Shown: positions 17,585-26,921, counted from the stretch's first letter. The stretch is DNA of 64,000 nucleotides from Marinobacter sediminicola (GCF_031157525.1 NZ_JAVIXR010000011.1:1-64000); one strand, 5' to 3'. Translations and numbers: made by a program. The notes: generated by a model from the sequence alone, not told the origin.

Positions 17585-18496
17585 TTACTCCTTCGAACCT
17601 GAGCCGGCAGCACCAAGACGGGTGCGGTTAATATGCTCCAACTCCAGCAGCAGGCCGCTGTGGTCTGCATCACTGTGGCCATTAGCGACCAACGAGAGGT
17701 ATCCGTTGTGCACTTGTTGTGCCAGCGGTAGCGTTAATCCTTCTGCCCGGGCCTCATCCAGAATCATCCGCATGTCCTTCAGTTGTATCCGCGCTGGCGC
17801 GCCGGGCGCAAAATCCCGATCGATCATACGCTGGCCATGCAACTCCAGAATCCGACTGCCGGCAAAACCGCCCATAAGCGCCTCCCGCACTGCCGCCGGA
17901 TCAGCCCCGCCCTTGGCAGCCAGCAACAAAGCTTCAGACACCGCGCCAATAGTAATTCCAACAATCGCCTGATTAGCCAATTTGGCAAGCTGCCCGGCTC
18001 CAACCGGCCCGATTCTCGTGCACTTACCCAGCACCTCAAACACGGGCAAAGCTCTGGAAACATCTTCCTCTGAGCCGCCCGCCATAATACTTAACCGCGC
18101 TTCCTGAGCACCCAGCGTGCCACCAGAAACCGGCGCATCCACATAGCCAGCGCTCTGCTCCATCGCAAGCGCAGCATGCCGACGAGCGACCGATGGCTGA
18201 ATGGAACTCATATCAATCACCAGGGCACCCGGCTTTAAAGCTGCCATAGCGCCACTTGCAACCAACACTTGGTCCACCACATCACTGTTTTCCAGCATGG
18301 TGATTACCACATCGGCGGTTCGCACTGCATCAACGGAGCTCTCAGCTACCCTTGCCTCACTGGCAAACGGCTCGCACTTGCTGGTAGTGCGATTCCATAA
18401 AGTCATGGGGAAACCTGCATCCAGCAGATTACGGGCCATGGGAGTGCCCATGAGACCAATACCGAGAAAAGCGATATGGGGTAGTTGCCGTTTCAT
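17585..18496 (-). CDS. glxR: Tartronate semialdehyde reductase (2-hydroxy-3-oxopropionate reductase)
   Basis: Reduces tartronate semialdehyde to glycerate with NAD(P)H. The 303-residue protein has the beta-hydroxyacid dehydrogenase Rossmann motif GIGLMGTPMARNLL near residue 12. The substrate motif DAPVSGGTLGA and the catalytic lysine in GAGQLAKLANQ (about residue 170) are also present. It is the first gene of a two-gene operon with hyi. The region upstream holds dispersed repeat copy B. Confidence 0.88.
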   Translation of the reverse strand: MKRQLPHIAFLGIGLMGTPMARNLLDAGFPMTLWNRTTSKCEPFASEARVAESSVDAVRTADVVITMLENSDVVDQVLVASGAMAALKPGALVIDMSSIQPSVARRHAALAMEQSAGYVDAPVSGGTLGAQEARLSIMAGGSEEDVSRALPVFEVLGKCTRIGPVGAGQLAKLANQAIVGITIGAVSEALLLAAKGGADPAAVREALMGGFAGSRILELHGQRMIDRDFAPGAPARIQLKDMRMILDEARAEGLTLPLAQQVHNGYLSLVANGHSDADHSGLLLELEHINRTRLGAAGSGSKE

Positions 18497-18525
18497 TTTT
18501 GCGAGCCTCTATCAAGTACCGGGAA

Positions 18526-18634
18526 GAAGTAATTGGGCAGGCCTCTCCAAAACCGTGCGGAGCCATGGATGGCGGAGCCGAGCGTACAGGGATGTATTCA
18601 CAGCGTGTTTTGGAAGGGCCTGCCCAATTACTTC
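18526..18634. repeat. Dispersed repeat copy B enclosed by a perfect 18-base inverted repeat
   Basis: The arms GAAGTAATTGGGCAGGCC (18526-18543) and its exact complement (18617-18634) enclose a core at 18546-18607 that matches window bases 1-62 in reverse orientation. A second, inner pair TCCAAAAC (18546-18553) and GTTTTGGA (18607-18614) is part of the core. The element lies between the rpoH terminator and glxR, so it does not interrupt a gene. Confidence 0.85.
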
Positions 18635-18669
18635 GTGCACCAAACTATAAGTCACAAAGGACACAAACA

Positions 18670-18704
18670 AAAACGCCACCAACCGGAACCGGTGGTGGCG
18701 TTTT
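18670..18704 (-). terminator. Intrinsic terminator of rpoH
   Basis: AAAACGCCACC (18670-18680) pairs with GGTGGCGTTTT (18694-18704). On the minus strand the stem is followed by a T-rich run. It lies 28 bases past the rpoH stop. Confidence 0.8.
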
Positions 18705-18731
18705 CAAAGTACGTTCAGATAGACAGCCTGA

Positions 18732-19595
18732 TCAGGCAGCTTCTTCAGTCATCTGCGTACGGATTTTCTTCATGGCATTCTTCTCTAACTGGCGAATACG
18801 CTCAGCAGAAATACCGTACTTGTCGGCCAACTGATGTAGCGTTGCCTTGCTCTCGGACAACCAGCGCTCCCGCAGAATATCCTGACTGCGCTCATCAAGC
18901 ATTTCCAGAGCTTCCATCAGACGACCGTTGGAATCCTCCGTCCAATCCGCTTTTTCGAGCTGAACGGCAGGATCGCTACGATGGTCTTCCAGATAATACG
19001 CCGGCGCCTTGTATGCACTGTCGTCATCATCGTCCATCGGGCCATCAAAAGCTGTGTCGTGGGAGGCCAGTCGACCTTCCATTTCCCGCACAACCCTTGG
19101 CTCAACACCCAAGTCGTCTGCCACCGCGTGCAGCTCGTCGTGGCTTAGCCAAGCCAGCTTCTTCTTCTGGCTGCGCAAGTTGAAAAACAACTTACGCTGG
19201 GACTTGGTCGTCGCCACTTTCACAATACGCCAGTTGCGCAGAATGAACTCGTGAATTTCAGCCTTGATCCAGTGCACGGCAAAGGACACAAGCCGAACGC
19301 CGTACTCCGGGTTGAAACGTTTGACGGCCTTCATAAGGCCGACGTTGCCTTCCTGAATCAGATCAGCCTGCGCCAAACCATAACCGGAATAGCTGCGGGC
19401 AATGTGAATAACGAAGCGCAGGTGCGACAGAACCATCTGGCGGGCTGCATCTACGTCTTCATCGTAGTGAAGGCGCTCGGCCAGCTCTCGCTCTTCATCC
19501 ACGGTCAGCACCGGAATGCGGCTCGCGGCCTGAATGTATGCCTCGAGATTGGCGCCCGGAACCAGTCTTTCAATAAGCTGTAAACTCGTACCCAT
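18732..19595 (-). CDS. rpoH: RNA polymerase heat-shock sigma factor RpoH (sigma-32)
   Basis: Directs RNA polymerase to heat-shock promoters. The 287-residue protein shows region 2 ([17 protein letters not shown], then [19 protein letters not shown]) and the RpoH box QRKLFFNLR typical of sigma-32. Region 4 has a helix-turn-helix near [23 protein letters not shown] precedes the ATG. It follows ftsYEX, the common gammaproteobacterial order, but has its own promoter and terminator. Confidence 0.97.
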   Translation of the reverse strand: MGTSLQLIERLVPGANLEAYIQAASRIPVLTVDEERELAERLHYDEDVDAARQMVLSHLRFVIHIARSYSGYGLAQADLIQEGNVGLMKAVKRFNPEYGVRLVSFAVHWIKAEIHEFILRNWRIVKVATTKSQRKLFFNLRSQKKKLAWLSHDELHAVADDLGVEPRVVREMEGRLASHDTAFDGPMDDDDDSAYKAPAYYLEDHRSDPAVQLEKADWTEDSNGRLMEALEMLDERSQDILRERWLSESKATLHQLADKYGISAERIRQLEKNAMKKIRTQMTEEAA

Positions 19596-19624
19596 GCTTT
19601 AACCTCCGAACCTGACGGTCGCAT

Positions 19625-19653
19625 AATATAGCGAATAAAGATTGGACCGCCAA
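19625..19653 (-). promoter_or_regulatory. Promoter of rpoH
   Basis: On the minus strand: TTGGCG (-35), exactly 17 bases, TATATT (-10). It is about 30 bases upstream of the ATG, giving a short leader. The rest of the 196-base gap to ftsX shows nothing clear. Confidence 0.6.
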
Positions 19654-19791
19654 GAACCTTAAAAGTTCCCGAATCTCTCCAGTAAAACGTTTTAAATCAA
19701 CAAAATGGAGAATTCGCCCTGACTTTCGCTAACTTAGAAACTACCCCGGAACCGATCCGTATTCAATACGCTTTTACCGCAATCCGGATCA

Positions 19792-20805
19792 CTAACCGCC
19801 AGCAATTTCACCTGGCTCAATATCGTCCAGATGGCGCTTTACCGCTATCCAGGCGCCCAGCCAGCCTAGCAGCATCGCTGCAATAATCAATGCAAACGCA
19901 CCGTCAAAACTCAGGCCGCTCAGCGAGAAGTCGCTACTGTATAAACCAGCAAGGCGCTCAATGGGGCCACTAAGCCACCAAAGAGAGAGTTGCAGCAGTA
20001 TCCAGGCAACAACACCACCGCCCAGACCAAACCATGCACCCGTGTAGAGGAAGGGTCTGCGCACAAAGCCATCCGTTCCCCCGACCAGCTTGGCCACCAG
20101 GATCTCATCGCGGCGGCTTTCAATGGACAGCCTTACCGTATTGCCGATCACCAGCACCACCGCTGCCGCCAGCAGTATTGCCAGCGCCCACACGGCCCGC
20201 GCCAGCAGGTCTGTCATGGCATTGAGCCGCTGCAACCAGCCCAGATCGACCTGAACCCGCTCAACACCTTCCATGCTTTCAATAAACAACAGCAGGCTTG
20301 CTACGCCATCTGCCGTCCTCGCACTCTCCTCAGGCGTGATCAACAGCGTATGAGGCAAGGGGTTTTCTTCCAGATAATCCAGCGCATCATCAAGCCCCGA
20401 CGATGCACGAAATTCTGCCAGTGCGCGATCACGGTCAATCAATTCAATCTCATCTACACGACCGTCTGCGCCAATTTCTTTGGCCAGTTTGCGGGTCTGC
20501 TCAAGACTGGCGTCCAGGCTCATATAAGCGGTCACCCGGGCACCACTTTCCCAACCCGCGCTCACACCCTGAAGGCTGGTCAACAAAAGCAGGAGCGCAA
20601 CGGGTAACGCCAAGGCAACGCCCATGACCGTCCAGGTCATCAAGCTGGCCACCGGGGTTTGCCAGAGGCGTGAAGCACTGTCACGGGCCACTTTTCGATG
20701 ATGAATGAAGTACGATTCCGCCTGCTCGCGCCAGGGTGAGCGGGAGGTTTTGGCGCCCCTGGCAACATCCGGTTTACGGGGTTTGGTTGAAGGATCAACG
20801 GCCAC
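19792..20805 (-). CDS. ftsX: Cell-division protein FtsX
   Basis: Membrane partner of FtsE. The complex signals to septal peptidoglycan hydrolases through periplasmic activators such as EnvC. Translation is placed at GTG 20805, behind a perfect AAGGAGG and overlapping the ftsE end, giving 337 residues. There is a basic cytoplasmic N-terminus, a first membrane helix (about 62-85), a periplasmic domain (about 86-215) and three more helices. It is last in ftsY-ftsE-ftsX. Confidence 0.95.
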   Translation of the reverse strand: MAVDPSTKPRKPDVARGAKTSRSPWREQAESYFIHHRKVARDSASRLWQTPVASLMTWTVMGVALALPVALLLLLTSLQGVSAGWESGARVTAYMSLDASLEQTRKLAKEIGADGRVDEIELIDRDRALAEFRASSGLDDALDYLEENPLPHTLLITPEESARTADGVASLLLFIESMEGVERVQVDLGWLQRLNAMTDLLARAVWALAILLAAAVVLVIGNTVRLSIESRRDEILVAKLVGGTDGFVRRPFLYTGAWFGLGGGVVAWILLQLSLWWLSGPIERLAGLYSSDFSLSGLSFDGAFALIIAAMLLGWLGAWIAVKRHLDDIEPGEIAGG

Positions 20806-21484
20806 GGAAACCTCCTTGTAGCGGGGTACCGCCCGCAATCAGGTTGCCGTGATCGAGAGTCAGAGTGCGCCTATCCATTTCATTTATCAGGGCAAGATCG
20901 TGACTGGCGATCAGCACCGTTACACCTACCTGACTGAATTGGGCAAACAGATTCATGATGTCTGCAGACAGCTCAGGGTCCAGGTTACCTGTAGGCTCAT
21001 CTGCCAGCAGGAGCGGTGGCTTATTCACCACAGCCCGGGCGATACCCACGCGCTGCTGCTCACCACCCGATAACTGCAGGGGGTTCATTTTTTCCTTGCT
21101 GAGCAATCCCACTTTATCCAGCGCTGCACGTACACGCCGGCCCACATCGCGGGGAGAGGCGCCCATAACTTCCAGGGGCATAGCCACGTTATCAAACACT
21201 GTGCGGTCAAAAAGTAACTGGTGATTCTGAAAGACCACACCGATGTGCCGGCGTATGTAGGGAATCTGCCTTCTCGGGAGGCGGTTAAGCACTTGGCCAC
21301 CAACCACCACTTCACCGGCAGTGGGGCGCTCCATAACCATAAGCAGTTTCAGCAGGGTGCTTTTGCCCGCACCTGAATGTCCGGTCAGAAACGCCAACTC
21401 ACCGCGATCCAGGTGAAAATTCACCTGCCGCAACGCCGTATGGTCACTGTCATACCGCTTGGTAACCTGGCGGAATTCAATCAT
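20795..21484 (-). CDS. ftsE: Cell-division ATP-binding protein FtsE
   Basis: ABC-type ATPase that energises FtsX at the division site. The 229-residue protein has Walker [10 protein letters not shown] (about 36-44), signature [13 protein letters not shown] and Walker [13 protein letters not shown], all intact. It lies 39 bases after ftsY and overlaps ftsX by 11 bases. Confidence 0.97.
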   Translation of the reverse strand: MIEFRQVTKRYDSDHTALRQVNFHLDRGELAFLTGHSGAGKSTLLKLLMVMERPTAGEVVVGGQVLNRLPRRQIPYIRRHIGVVFQNHQLLFDRTVFDNVAMPLEVMGASPRDVGRRVRAALDKVGLLSKEKMNPLQLSGGEQQRVGIARAVVNKPPLLLADEPTGNLDPELSADIMNLFAQFSQVGVTVLIASHDLALINEMDRRTLTLDHGNLIAGGTPLQGGFRGR

Positions 21485-21523
21485 AACGGGCTACTGCTCC
21501 AAAAATCCGGGTTGTTTAGCAAA

Positions 21524-22729
21524 CTAGTCTGCAAACAGTGCGTCCACAAAGGTTTCAGCATCGAAGCTGCGCAGGTCATCAACCTGCTCACCAACCCCGA
21601 TAAAACGGATAGGGAGCTGCAACTGGCGGGCAATGGCGAACACGATACCGCCTTTGGCGGTGCCGTCCAGTTTCGTTAGGGTAATGCCACTCACGCCAAC
21701 CGCTTTCTGGAACACTTGCGCCTGACTCAAGGCGTTCTGCCCCGTACCAGCGTCCAACACCAGCATGACTTCGTGGGGTGCTGTGTCATCCAGCTTTTTC
21801 ATAACCCGGACAACCTTTTCCAACTCACCCATCAGGTTGTCTTTGTTCTGCAATCGACCTGCAGTATCGGCGATCACCACATCCACTCCCCGTGATTGGC
21901 CCGACTGGATCGCGTCAAAAATAACAGATGCACTGTCGGCACCCGTGTGCTGAGCAACCACTGGAACGTTGTTGCGCTCACCCCAAACCTGCAACTGCTC
22001 AACGGCGGCCGCACGGAAGGTATCACCAGCCGCCAGCATCACTGACTTGCCTTCGCTCTGGAGCTTTTTAGTGAGTTTGCCAATGGTGGTGGTCTTGCCT
22101 ACGCCATTCACGCCGACCATCAGGATCACATAGGGCTTGGTTCCTGCATCAATCGTCAACGGTTTGGTGACGTCTTTTAGCAGGCCATGCAACTCATCAC
22201 GCAACGCCTTGCGCAACGCTTCGCCATCTTTAAGCTGGTTACGCTGGAGCTTGTCCGTAAGGGATTCAATAATTTCAGAGGTGGCCGTCACGCCCACATC
22301 CGCCATCAGCAGTGTGGTTTCGATTTCTTCCAGCAGGTCTTCATCAATCTTCTTGCCAACCGAAAACAGGTCGGCCATGCCGCCAGTCAGGCTTGCACGG
22401 GTTTTACCCAAGCCTTGCTTGATGCGCTCAAAAACACTGAGTTGTGGTGCAGCCTCCGGCTCAGGAACCTTCTCTGGGATGGGCTCTGGCACCAATTCAG
22501 GCTCAACAGCCGCAGGTACCACTGCGGTTTCTTCTGACAGGGGTTCAGGGGCAGCATCAGGAGCCTTCTTCTCAACCGGCTTTTCCGGCTCAGGGCCTTT
22601 GACCGCCTCGGGCTTGCGCTGGGGCACGGGTTTCGGCCGCGGCACACGGCGACGATTGCTGGCGATGTCCAGAAAAAATACACATACAAGAAGGGCCAGT
22701 AGGCCGACCGAAATCCACTCTGCCATCAT
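21524..22729 (-). CDS. ftsY: Signal recognition particle receptor FtsY
   Basis: GTPase that docks SRP-ribosome complexes at the inner membrane. The 401-residue protein has an N-terminal hydrophobic stretch (about 5-22), then an acidic proline- and glutamate-rich A domain (about 25-110), and the NG domain. GTPase motifs include GVNGVGKTTTIGKL, DTAGRLQNK and TKLDGTAKGG. The N-terminal hydrophobic stretch is stronger than in E. coli FtsY and may act as a membrane anchor. It is divergent from rsmD with about 160 bases between. Confidence 0.96.
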   Translation of the reverse strand: MMAEWISVGLLALLVCVFFLDIASNRRRVPRPKPVPQRKPEAVKGPEPEKPVEKKAPDAAPEPLSEETAVVPAAVEPELVPEPIPEKVPEPEAAPQLSVFERIKQGLGKTRASLTGGMADLFSVGKKIDEDLLEEIETTLLMADVGVTATSEIIESLTDKLQRNQLKDGEALRKALRDELHGLLKDVTKPLTIDAGTKPYVILMVGVNGVGKTTTIGKLTKKLQSEGKSVMLAAGDTFRAAAVEQLQVWGERNNVPVVAQHTGADSASVIFDAIQSGQSRGVDVVIADTAGRLQNKDNLMGELEKVVRVMKKLDDTAPHEVMLVLDAGTGQNALSQAQVFQKAVGVSGITLTKLDGTAKGGIVFAIARQLQLPIRFIGVGEQVDDLRSFDAETFVDALFAD

Positions 22730-22888
22730 AAAGTCATACCATCAGTCTGATTGGGCGGGACAAATAAAGCGCATATTCTAGCAGACTGTCCCAGCGAAGT
22801 GAGACCGCTGTGGATTATCATGAAAGGCACGATTTCCGCTAATATACGCCAGCCACAAATATTGCAGCCCGCTTCCGGAGCCAACCAT

Positions 22889-23536
22889 ATGACCCGCAGA
22901 AATTCCTCAGGCCCGAGCTTTTCAAACAAGCCCTCCAAAGGAGCCACCAAGAGCAAGGGTGCCGGGGGCGAGCTGCGCATTATCGGGGGCGACTGGCGCA
23001 GCCGAAAATTACGCTTCCCGGATGCCGGAGGGGTTCGCCCAACACCCGCGCGCACCCGGGAAACCCTATTTAACTGGCTATCATTTCACATCGCGGGAAG
23101 TGATTGTCTGGATTTGTTTGCCGGCTCCGGCGCCTTGGGACTCGAAGCACTTTCCAGGGGTGCAGCCCAGGCCACGCTGATTGATAACAACGCCGCTTTA
23201 GCAACCGCGCTGCGAGGCAATCTGAGGCTGCTGGGCTCCGAATCCGGGACTGCAGTATGTGACGATGTGAGCACCTACCTGGGCGAGCGCAATCGGCAGC
23301 CGTTCGACATTGTGTTCATGGACCCGCCGTTCCACCAAGGCTGGCTGACGACGCTGATTCCGCTACTGGATTCTCGGGGCTGGGTGAAACCTGGGGGCTG
23401 GGTGTACGTTGAACATGAAAGTGACCTGCCTTCACCGGCTGCACCCGCCAACTGGCAACTGCACCGGCAAAAAACCGCAGGTCAGGTCACTTACTGCTTA
23501 TATCGGGTGGCTCAAGCCGCCGGGCGCAGCGAATAA
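22889..23536 (+). CDS. rsmD: 16S rRNA (guanine966-N2)-methyltransferase RsmD
   Basis: Methylates G966 of 16S rRNA. Taking ATG 22889, with GGAG upstream, gives 215 residues. There is a basic N-terminus, RIIGGDWRSRKL, the SAM site LDLFAGSGALGLEALSRGA and the catalytic DPPF motif. The frame stays open further upstream to 22751, but that part shows no family similarity. Its last 25 bases overlap the convergent desaturase gene. Confidence 0.93.
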   Translation: MTRRNSSGPSFSNKPSKGATKSKGAGGELRIIGGDWRSRKLRFPDAGGVRPTPARTRETLFNWLSFHIAGSDCLDLFAGSGALGLEALSRGAAQATLIDNNAALATALRGNLRLLGSESGTAVCDDVSTYLGERNRQPFDIVFMDPPFHQGWLTTLIPLLDSRGWVKPGGWVYVEHESDLPSPAAPANWQLHRQKTAGQVTYCLYRVAQAAGRSE

Positions 23537-24690
23537 GCCCGCAAATGGGCGGCAAACTCTTCCAGATAGCGGATGCCGCTGGCCTCAGCATCTTTGCACC
23601 ATTCCATCAGCGCCTGCAGTTTATCCTGCGGCTTAAGACCGCGCTGGCGCCAGAGTGCCTGTAACTCGTTGCTCATTTCATAAATCTGACGCAACACGGC
23701 GTTGCTTTCGAGAACCGACTCCAGCGTCTCTTTATCACGCGGTTTTATCAGCGTTACCTCCCGCGACAGAAGCTGCTTGAGCTTACGATACCTGGGCCGG
23801 ATTTCATCATCCATCAGGCTCTTTTGCTGACGTAAAACTGGCTCTGTCACACGTTTACGGTACTGGCGCATGATGTCAAAACGATTGTTGGCAATGGCCT
23901 GCACGGTTTCTACATCCACATCCTGCTTGCCCGGAACGTAATGGGCAATTGGCCGGTAGCCTTTGGGCTTAGCAAGACCAAACGCCTGGAACAGGCGAAT
24001 GTAACCCCAACCAATATCCACTTCGTACCAGCGGCGTGAGAGCTTGGAAGAATTCGGGTAAGTGTGATGATTATTGTGCAACTCTTCACCACCGATCAGA
24101 ATTCCCAGAGGAGAAATGTTGCGCGCGTTATCAGCGCACTCAAAATTCCGGTAGCCCATCCAGTGACCGATTCCGTTCACCACGCCCGCGGCCCAGAAGG
24201 GTATCCAGACCATTTGCACAGCCCAAATCCAGATGCCGTTAACACCGAAAAGCGCCAGGTTAATGACCGCCATCAGAATAATGCCCAGCGCCCTGTGGCG
24301 ACTGTATATATTGCGCTCTACCCAATCATCCGGCGTTCGCTGACCATAGCGCTCAAGATTCTCTGCGGTCGCTGCTGAGGCGTACAGCTCTGCGCCTTCA
24401 AACAACACCTTCTTTATACCAAGTACCACCGGACTATGTGGATCTTCAGCGGTTTCACACTTGGCGTGATGCTTACGATGGATCGCAGTCCATTCTTTGG
24501 TATTCTGCGCTGTGGTCAACCACAACCAGAAGCGGAAAAAATGCTTCAGTGCAGGATGCAGATCAAGCGAGTTGTGGGCCGAATGGCGATGCAAATAAAG
24601 CGTTACACTGATAATCGTGACGTGGGTCATGCCCAGAACAACCAGAATCAACTGCATCACCGACAGGTCAAGGAGACCGTTAAACCACAT
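23512..24690 (-). CDS. Membrane fatty-acid desaturase (delta-9 acyl type)
   Basis: Di-iron integral-membrane desaturase that introduces a double bond into saturated acyl chains. The 392-residue protein has the three histidine boxes HRHSAH (about 34-39), HRKHH (about 71-75) and HNNHH (about 206-210). It has two pairs of membrane helices and a long helical C-terminal extension of about 130 residues. It resembles Pseudomonas DesB-type enzymes more than a phospholipid DesA; substrate is inferred. A FabR/DesT-like operator sits in its promoter. No reductase or repressor gene is adjacent. Its end overlaps rsmD by 25 bases. Confidence 0.9.
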   Translation of the reverse strand: MWFNGLLDLSVMQLILVVLGMTHVTIISVTLYLHRHSAHNSLDLHPALKHFFRFWLWLTTAQNTKEWTAIHRKHHAKCETAEDPHSPVVLGIKKVLFEGAELYASAATAENLERYGQRTPDDWVERNIYSRHRALGIILMAVINLALFGVNGIWIWAVQMVWIPFWAAGVVNGIGHWMGYRNFECADNARNISPLGILIGGEELHNNHHTYPNSSKLSRRWYEVDIGWGYIRLFQAFGLAKPKGYRPIAHYVPGKQDVDVETVQAIANNRFDIMRQYRKRVTEPVLRQQKSLMDDEIRPRYRKLKQLLSREVTLIKPRDKETLESVLESNAVLRQIYEMSNELQALWRQRGLKPQDKLQALMEWCKDAEASGIRYLEEFAAHLRAYSLRPAA

Positions 24691-24743
24691 AATTAATCCT
24701 CAAATCAAAACCAGAAGCGACCTTACAGGCGCCTGTCAGGAGC

Positions 24744-24773
24744 AGTTTAGCGTACAGGTGTTAGCTAAAACAA
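24744..24773 (-). promoter_or_regulatory. Candidate desaturase promoter
   Basis: On the minus strand: TTGTTT (-35), 18 bases, TAAACT (-10), about 55 bases before the ATG. The match is modest, but the spacer is filled exactly by a recognisable operator (24749-24766). Confidence 0.45.
24749..24766. promoter_or_regulatory. FabR/DesT-like operator
   Basis: AGCGTACAGGTGTTAGCT differs at two positions from the E. coli FabR site AGCGTACACGTGTTCGCT as I remember it. It keeps the AGCG-ACA / TGT--GCT dyad. It overlaps the candidate promoter of the desaturase, where a repressor sensing unsaturated acyl-CoA or acyl-ACP would act. The repressor gene is elsewhere. Confidence 0.7.
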
Positions 24774-24850
24774 CAAGCTTTAAAGGCAAGTTTGCTACCG
24801 TTCACATTTGCACCACATTGCACCTCAAAATTTGACCGGAGACTGGTTGA

Positions 24851-25663
24851 ATGCCCGAATTACCCGAAGTTGAAACCACAAGGCGCGGCATCGCACCCCA
24901 CTGTGAAGGTCAAACCATTGACCAGATCAAAGTACGGAATGGCCGTCTGCGCTGGCCCGTGCCCGGCGATATTGCCGCGCAAATGGACGGCCAGGTTATC
25001 CGCACTGTGGAGCGGCGAGCGAAATACCTGTTTCTGAACCTCGACCATGGCACAGCGATCGTTCATCTCGGAATGTCTGGCAGTCTTCGCATCATCACCG
25101 ATGGCGCACCGGCAGAGAAACACGATCACATTGACCTTGTGCTGCGTTCCGGCGTTATTCTGCGATTTAATGACCCCCGTCGCTTTGGCTGCTGGTTGTG
25201 GGCCGACACGGCAGTGGCGCACCCGCTGATAGCCAACCTTGGGCCAGAACCATTGTCGCCAGAGTTTAATGGCCGAATGCTGTTCCAGTTATCCCGCGCT
25301 AGAAACACCCCGGTGAAATCCTTCATCATGGACAGCCATGTGGTGGTCGGCGTCGGCAACATATACGCCAATGAAGCACTGTTCCACGCGGGCATTCACC
25401 CCAAACGCAAGGCTGGGCGCATCAGTCTCGATCGCTACGAGCGCCTTGTTGAAGCTATCCGGGAAATCCTCAGCGCCGCGATCCTGATGGGCGGTACCAC
25501 TCTGCGAGATTTCGTGAACAGCGATGGCAAGCCAGGCTATTTCGCTCAGTCATTACTGGTTTATGGCCGCGCCGGAGAGCCCTGCCCGAACTGCGAAACA
25601 GCGCTGAAGGAAATCCGCATGAACGGGCGATCTACCGTGTACTGCACAGGATGCCAGCGGTAG
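24851..25663 (+). CDS. mutM: Formamidopyrimidine-DNA glycosylase MutM
   Basis: Base-excision repair enzyme removing 8-oxoguanine and formamidopyrimidines. The 270-residue protein has the catalytic N-terminus [14 protein letters not shown] (Pro1 nucleophile after Met removal, then Glu), the H2TH region around [13 protein letters not shown] and a C-terminal zinc finger CPNC ... CTGC. All key residues are present. It is divergent from the desaturase. Confidence 0.97.
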   Translation: MPELPEVETTRRGIAPHCEGQTIDQIKVRNGRLRWPVPGDIAAQMDGQVIRTVERRAKYLFLNLDHGTAIVHLGMSGSLRIITDGAPAEKHDHIDLVLRSGVILRFNDPRRFGCWLWADTAVAHPLIANLGPEPLSPEFNGRMLFQLSRARNTPVKSFIMDSHVVVGVGNIYANEALFHAGIHPKRKAGRISLDRYERLVEAIREILSAAILMGGTTLRDFVNSDGKPGYFAQSLLVYGRAGEPCPNCETALKEIRMNGRSTVYCTGCQR

Positions 25664-25669
25664 CTCTGG

Positions 25670-25730
25670 GCCGCAGGCCTGTGCCCAACATCCGTAATAT
25701 CCCGGCTTGCCTCAAACCGGGATCTGCGGC
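25670..25730. repeat. Nested inverted repeats in the mutM-yrfG gap
   Basis: Outer arms GCCGCAG (25670-25676) and CTGCGGC (25724-25730) enclose an inner stem ATCCCGG (25699-25705) / CCGGGAT (25717-25723). The inner stem stacks directly on the right outer arm. There is no T tract. The structure fills most of the 101-base gap and may reduce read-through from mutM. Confidence 0.55.
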
Positions 25731-25764
25731 AGCCTGAGGAAAACATTTAAGGCTGGCTTTGCAT

Positions 25765-26472
25765 ATGATCAACTGGACGTCCCTCGAAACCGTATTCCTG
25801 GATATGGACGGAACACTGCTTGATCTGCACTTCGACAATCATTTCTGGCTGGAACACCTGCCCCGGCGTTACGCTGAGACTAACGGCATGCACCCCGAGA
25901 AAGCCAGAGACAAAATCATCAGCATGATCATGGCCCAAAAAGGCACGCTCAACTTCTATTGCACCGATTACTGGAGCGAGCAGCTTGCCCTTGACATCAC
26001 CGGGCTCAAATCCGAGCTCGGTGATCGCATCGGCTACCGCCCACATGTGGCGGATTTTCTTCAATCTCTCAAGAAGGCTGGCCTGCAATCCGTCATCGTA
26101 ACCAACTGCCACCCCGATCCTTTGGAGTTGAAACTGCAACGCACAGGCCTCGACCGCTATGTAGATGGCATTGTTTCCAGCCATCAGTTAGGCAAGCCCA
26201 AGGAAGACACCGCTTTTTGGCGAGATTTGCAACAACTCGCGCCCTATCGGGCTGCCTCCACACTGATGGTGGATGACAGCTTCCCGGTACTCGAAAGCGC
26301 CCGGTCCGCCGGAATTGCCCAATGCCTGGGAATTCTGGCCCCGGACAGCAAACGGGCAGCCAGTGAAAGCCATCCCGAAATACCTTGCGTGCACCACTTT
26401 GATGAAGTTCTGACTGCCATCCATCAACAACGACCCCCTCATCAGAAAAGCGCTCTGCCATCTGGTGACTGA
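25765..26472 (+). CDS. yrfG: HAD-family hydrolase, GMP/IMP nucleotidase YrfG
   Basis: The 235-residue protein has HAD motif I DMDGTLLD (about 15-22), motif II in SVIVTNCH, the lysine in GKPKEDTAFW and motif IV VDDS. By homology to E. coli YrfG it dephosphorylates purine nucleoside monophosphates. It stands just upstream of hslR and hslO, the yrfG-hslR-hslO order known from enterobacteria and pseudomonads. The ATG at 25765 is preferred over a TTG two codons earlier. Confidence 0.88.
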   Translation: MINWTSLETVFLDMDGTLLDLHFDNHFWLEHLPRRYAETNGMHPEKARDKIISMIMAQKGTLNFYCTDYWSEQLALDITGLKSELGDRIGYRPHVADFLQSLKKAGLQSVIVTNCHPDPLELKLQRTGLDRYVDGIVSSHQLGKPKEDTAFWRDLQQLAPYRAASTLMVDDSFPVLESARSAGIAQCLGILAPDSKRAASESHPEIPCVHHFDEVLTAIHQQRPPHQKSALPSGD

Positions 26473-26513
26473 GGGCGCTATAATCCAGACATACGCCCAT
26501 TAGGTGAGGAGAT

Positions 26514-26921
26514 ATGGCGGCATCCGCTTCGGACGATCAACGGGTAAGACTCGACAAATGGCTCTGGGCTGCGCGCTTTTACAAAACACGCGCTCTCGCA
26601 AAAGAAGCAGTAGAAGGCGGCAAAGTCCACTACAACAGCCAACGCTGCAAGCCCGGCCGACTGGTTGAACCCGGCGCCACGCTTACCCTGCGCCTTGGCT
26701 ATCTGGAAAAAGTGGTCATTGTCGACGAAGTAAGCGAGCGCCGGCGCGGTGCACCCGAAGCCCAAAAGCTTTACCACGAAACCGAAGACAGCGTGAAAAA
26801 GCGGGAAGACCTCTCGTGGCAACGCAAAACCATGCAGGCAGCACAGTTGCCGCCGGCCAGGCGCCCTTCCAAGAAAGATCGCCGCGACATTCAACGATTC
26901 CGTGACCAGAACAGCATCTGA
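26514..26921 (+). CDS. hslR: Heat-shock RNA-binding protein HslR (Hsp15)
   Basis: S4-domain protein that binds stalled 50S subunits carrying nascent chains and helps recycle them. The 135-residue protein has the S4 motif VRLDKWLWAARFYKTRALAKE near residues 10-30 and a lysine- and arginine-rich C-terminal tail. The ribosome site is GAGGAG before the ATG. It overlaps nothing and is followed after about 60 bases by hslO. Confidence 0.95.
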   Translation: MAASASDDQRVRLDKWLWAARFYKTRALAKEAVEGGKVHYNSQRCKPGRLVEPGATLTLRLGYLEKVVIVDEVSERRRGAPEAQKLYHETEDSVKKREDLSWQRKTMQAAQLPPARRPSKKDRRDIQRFRDQNSI

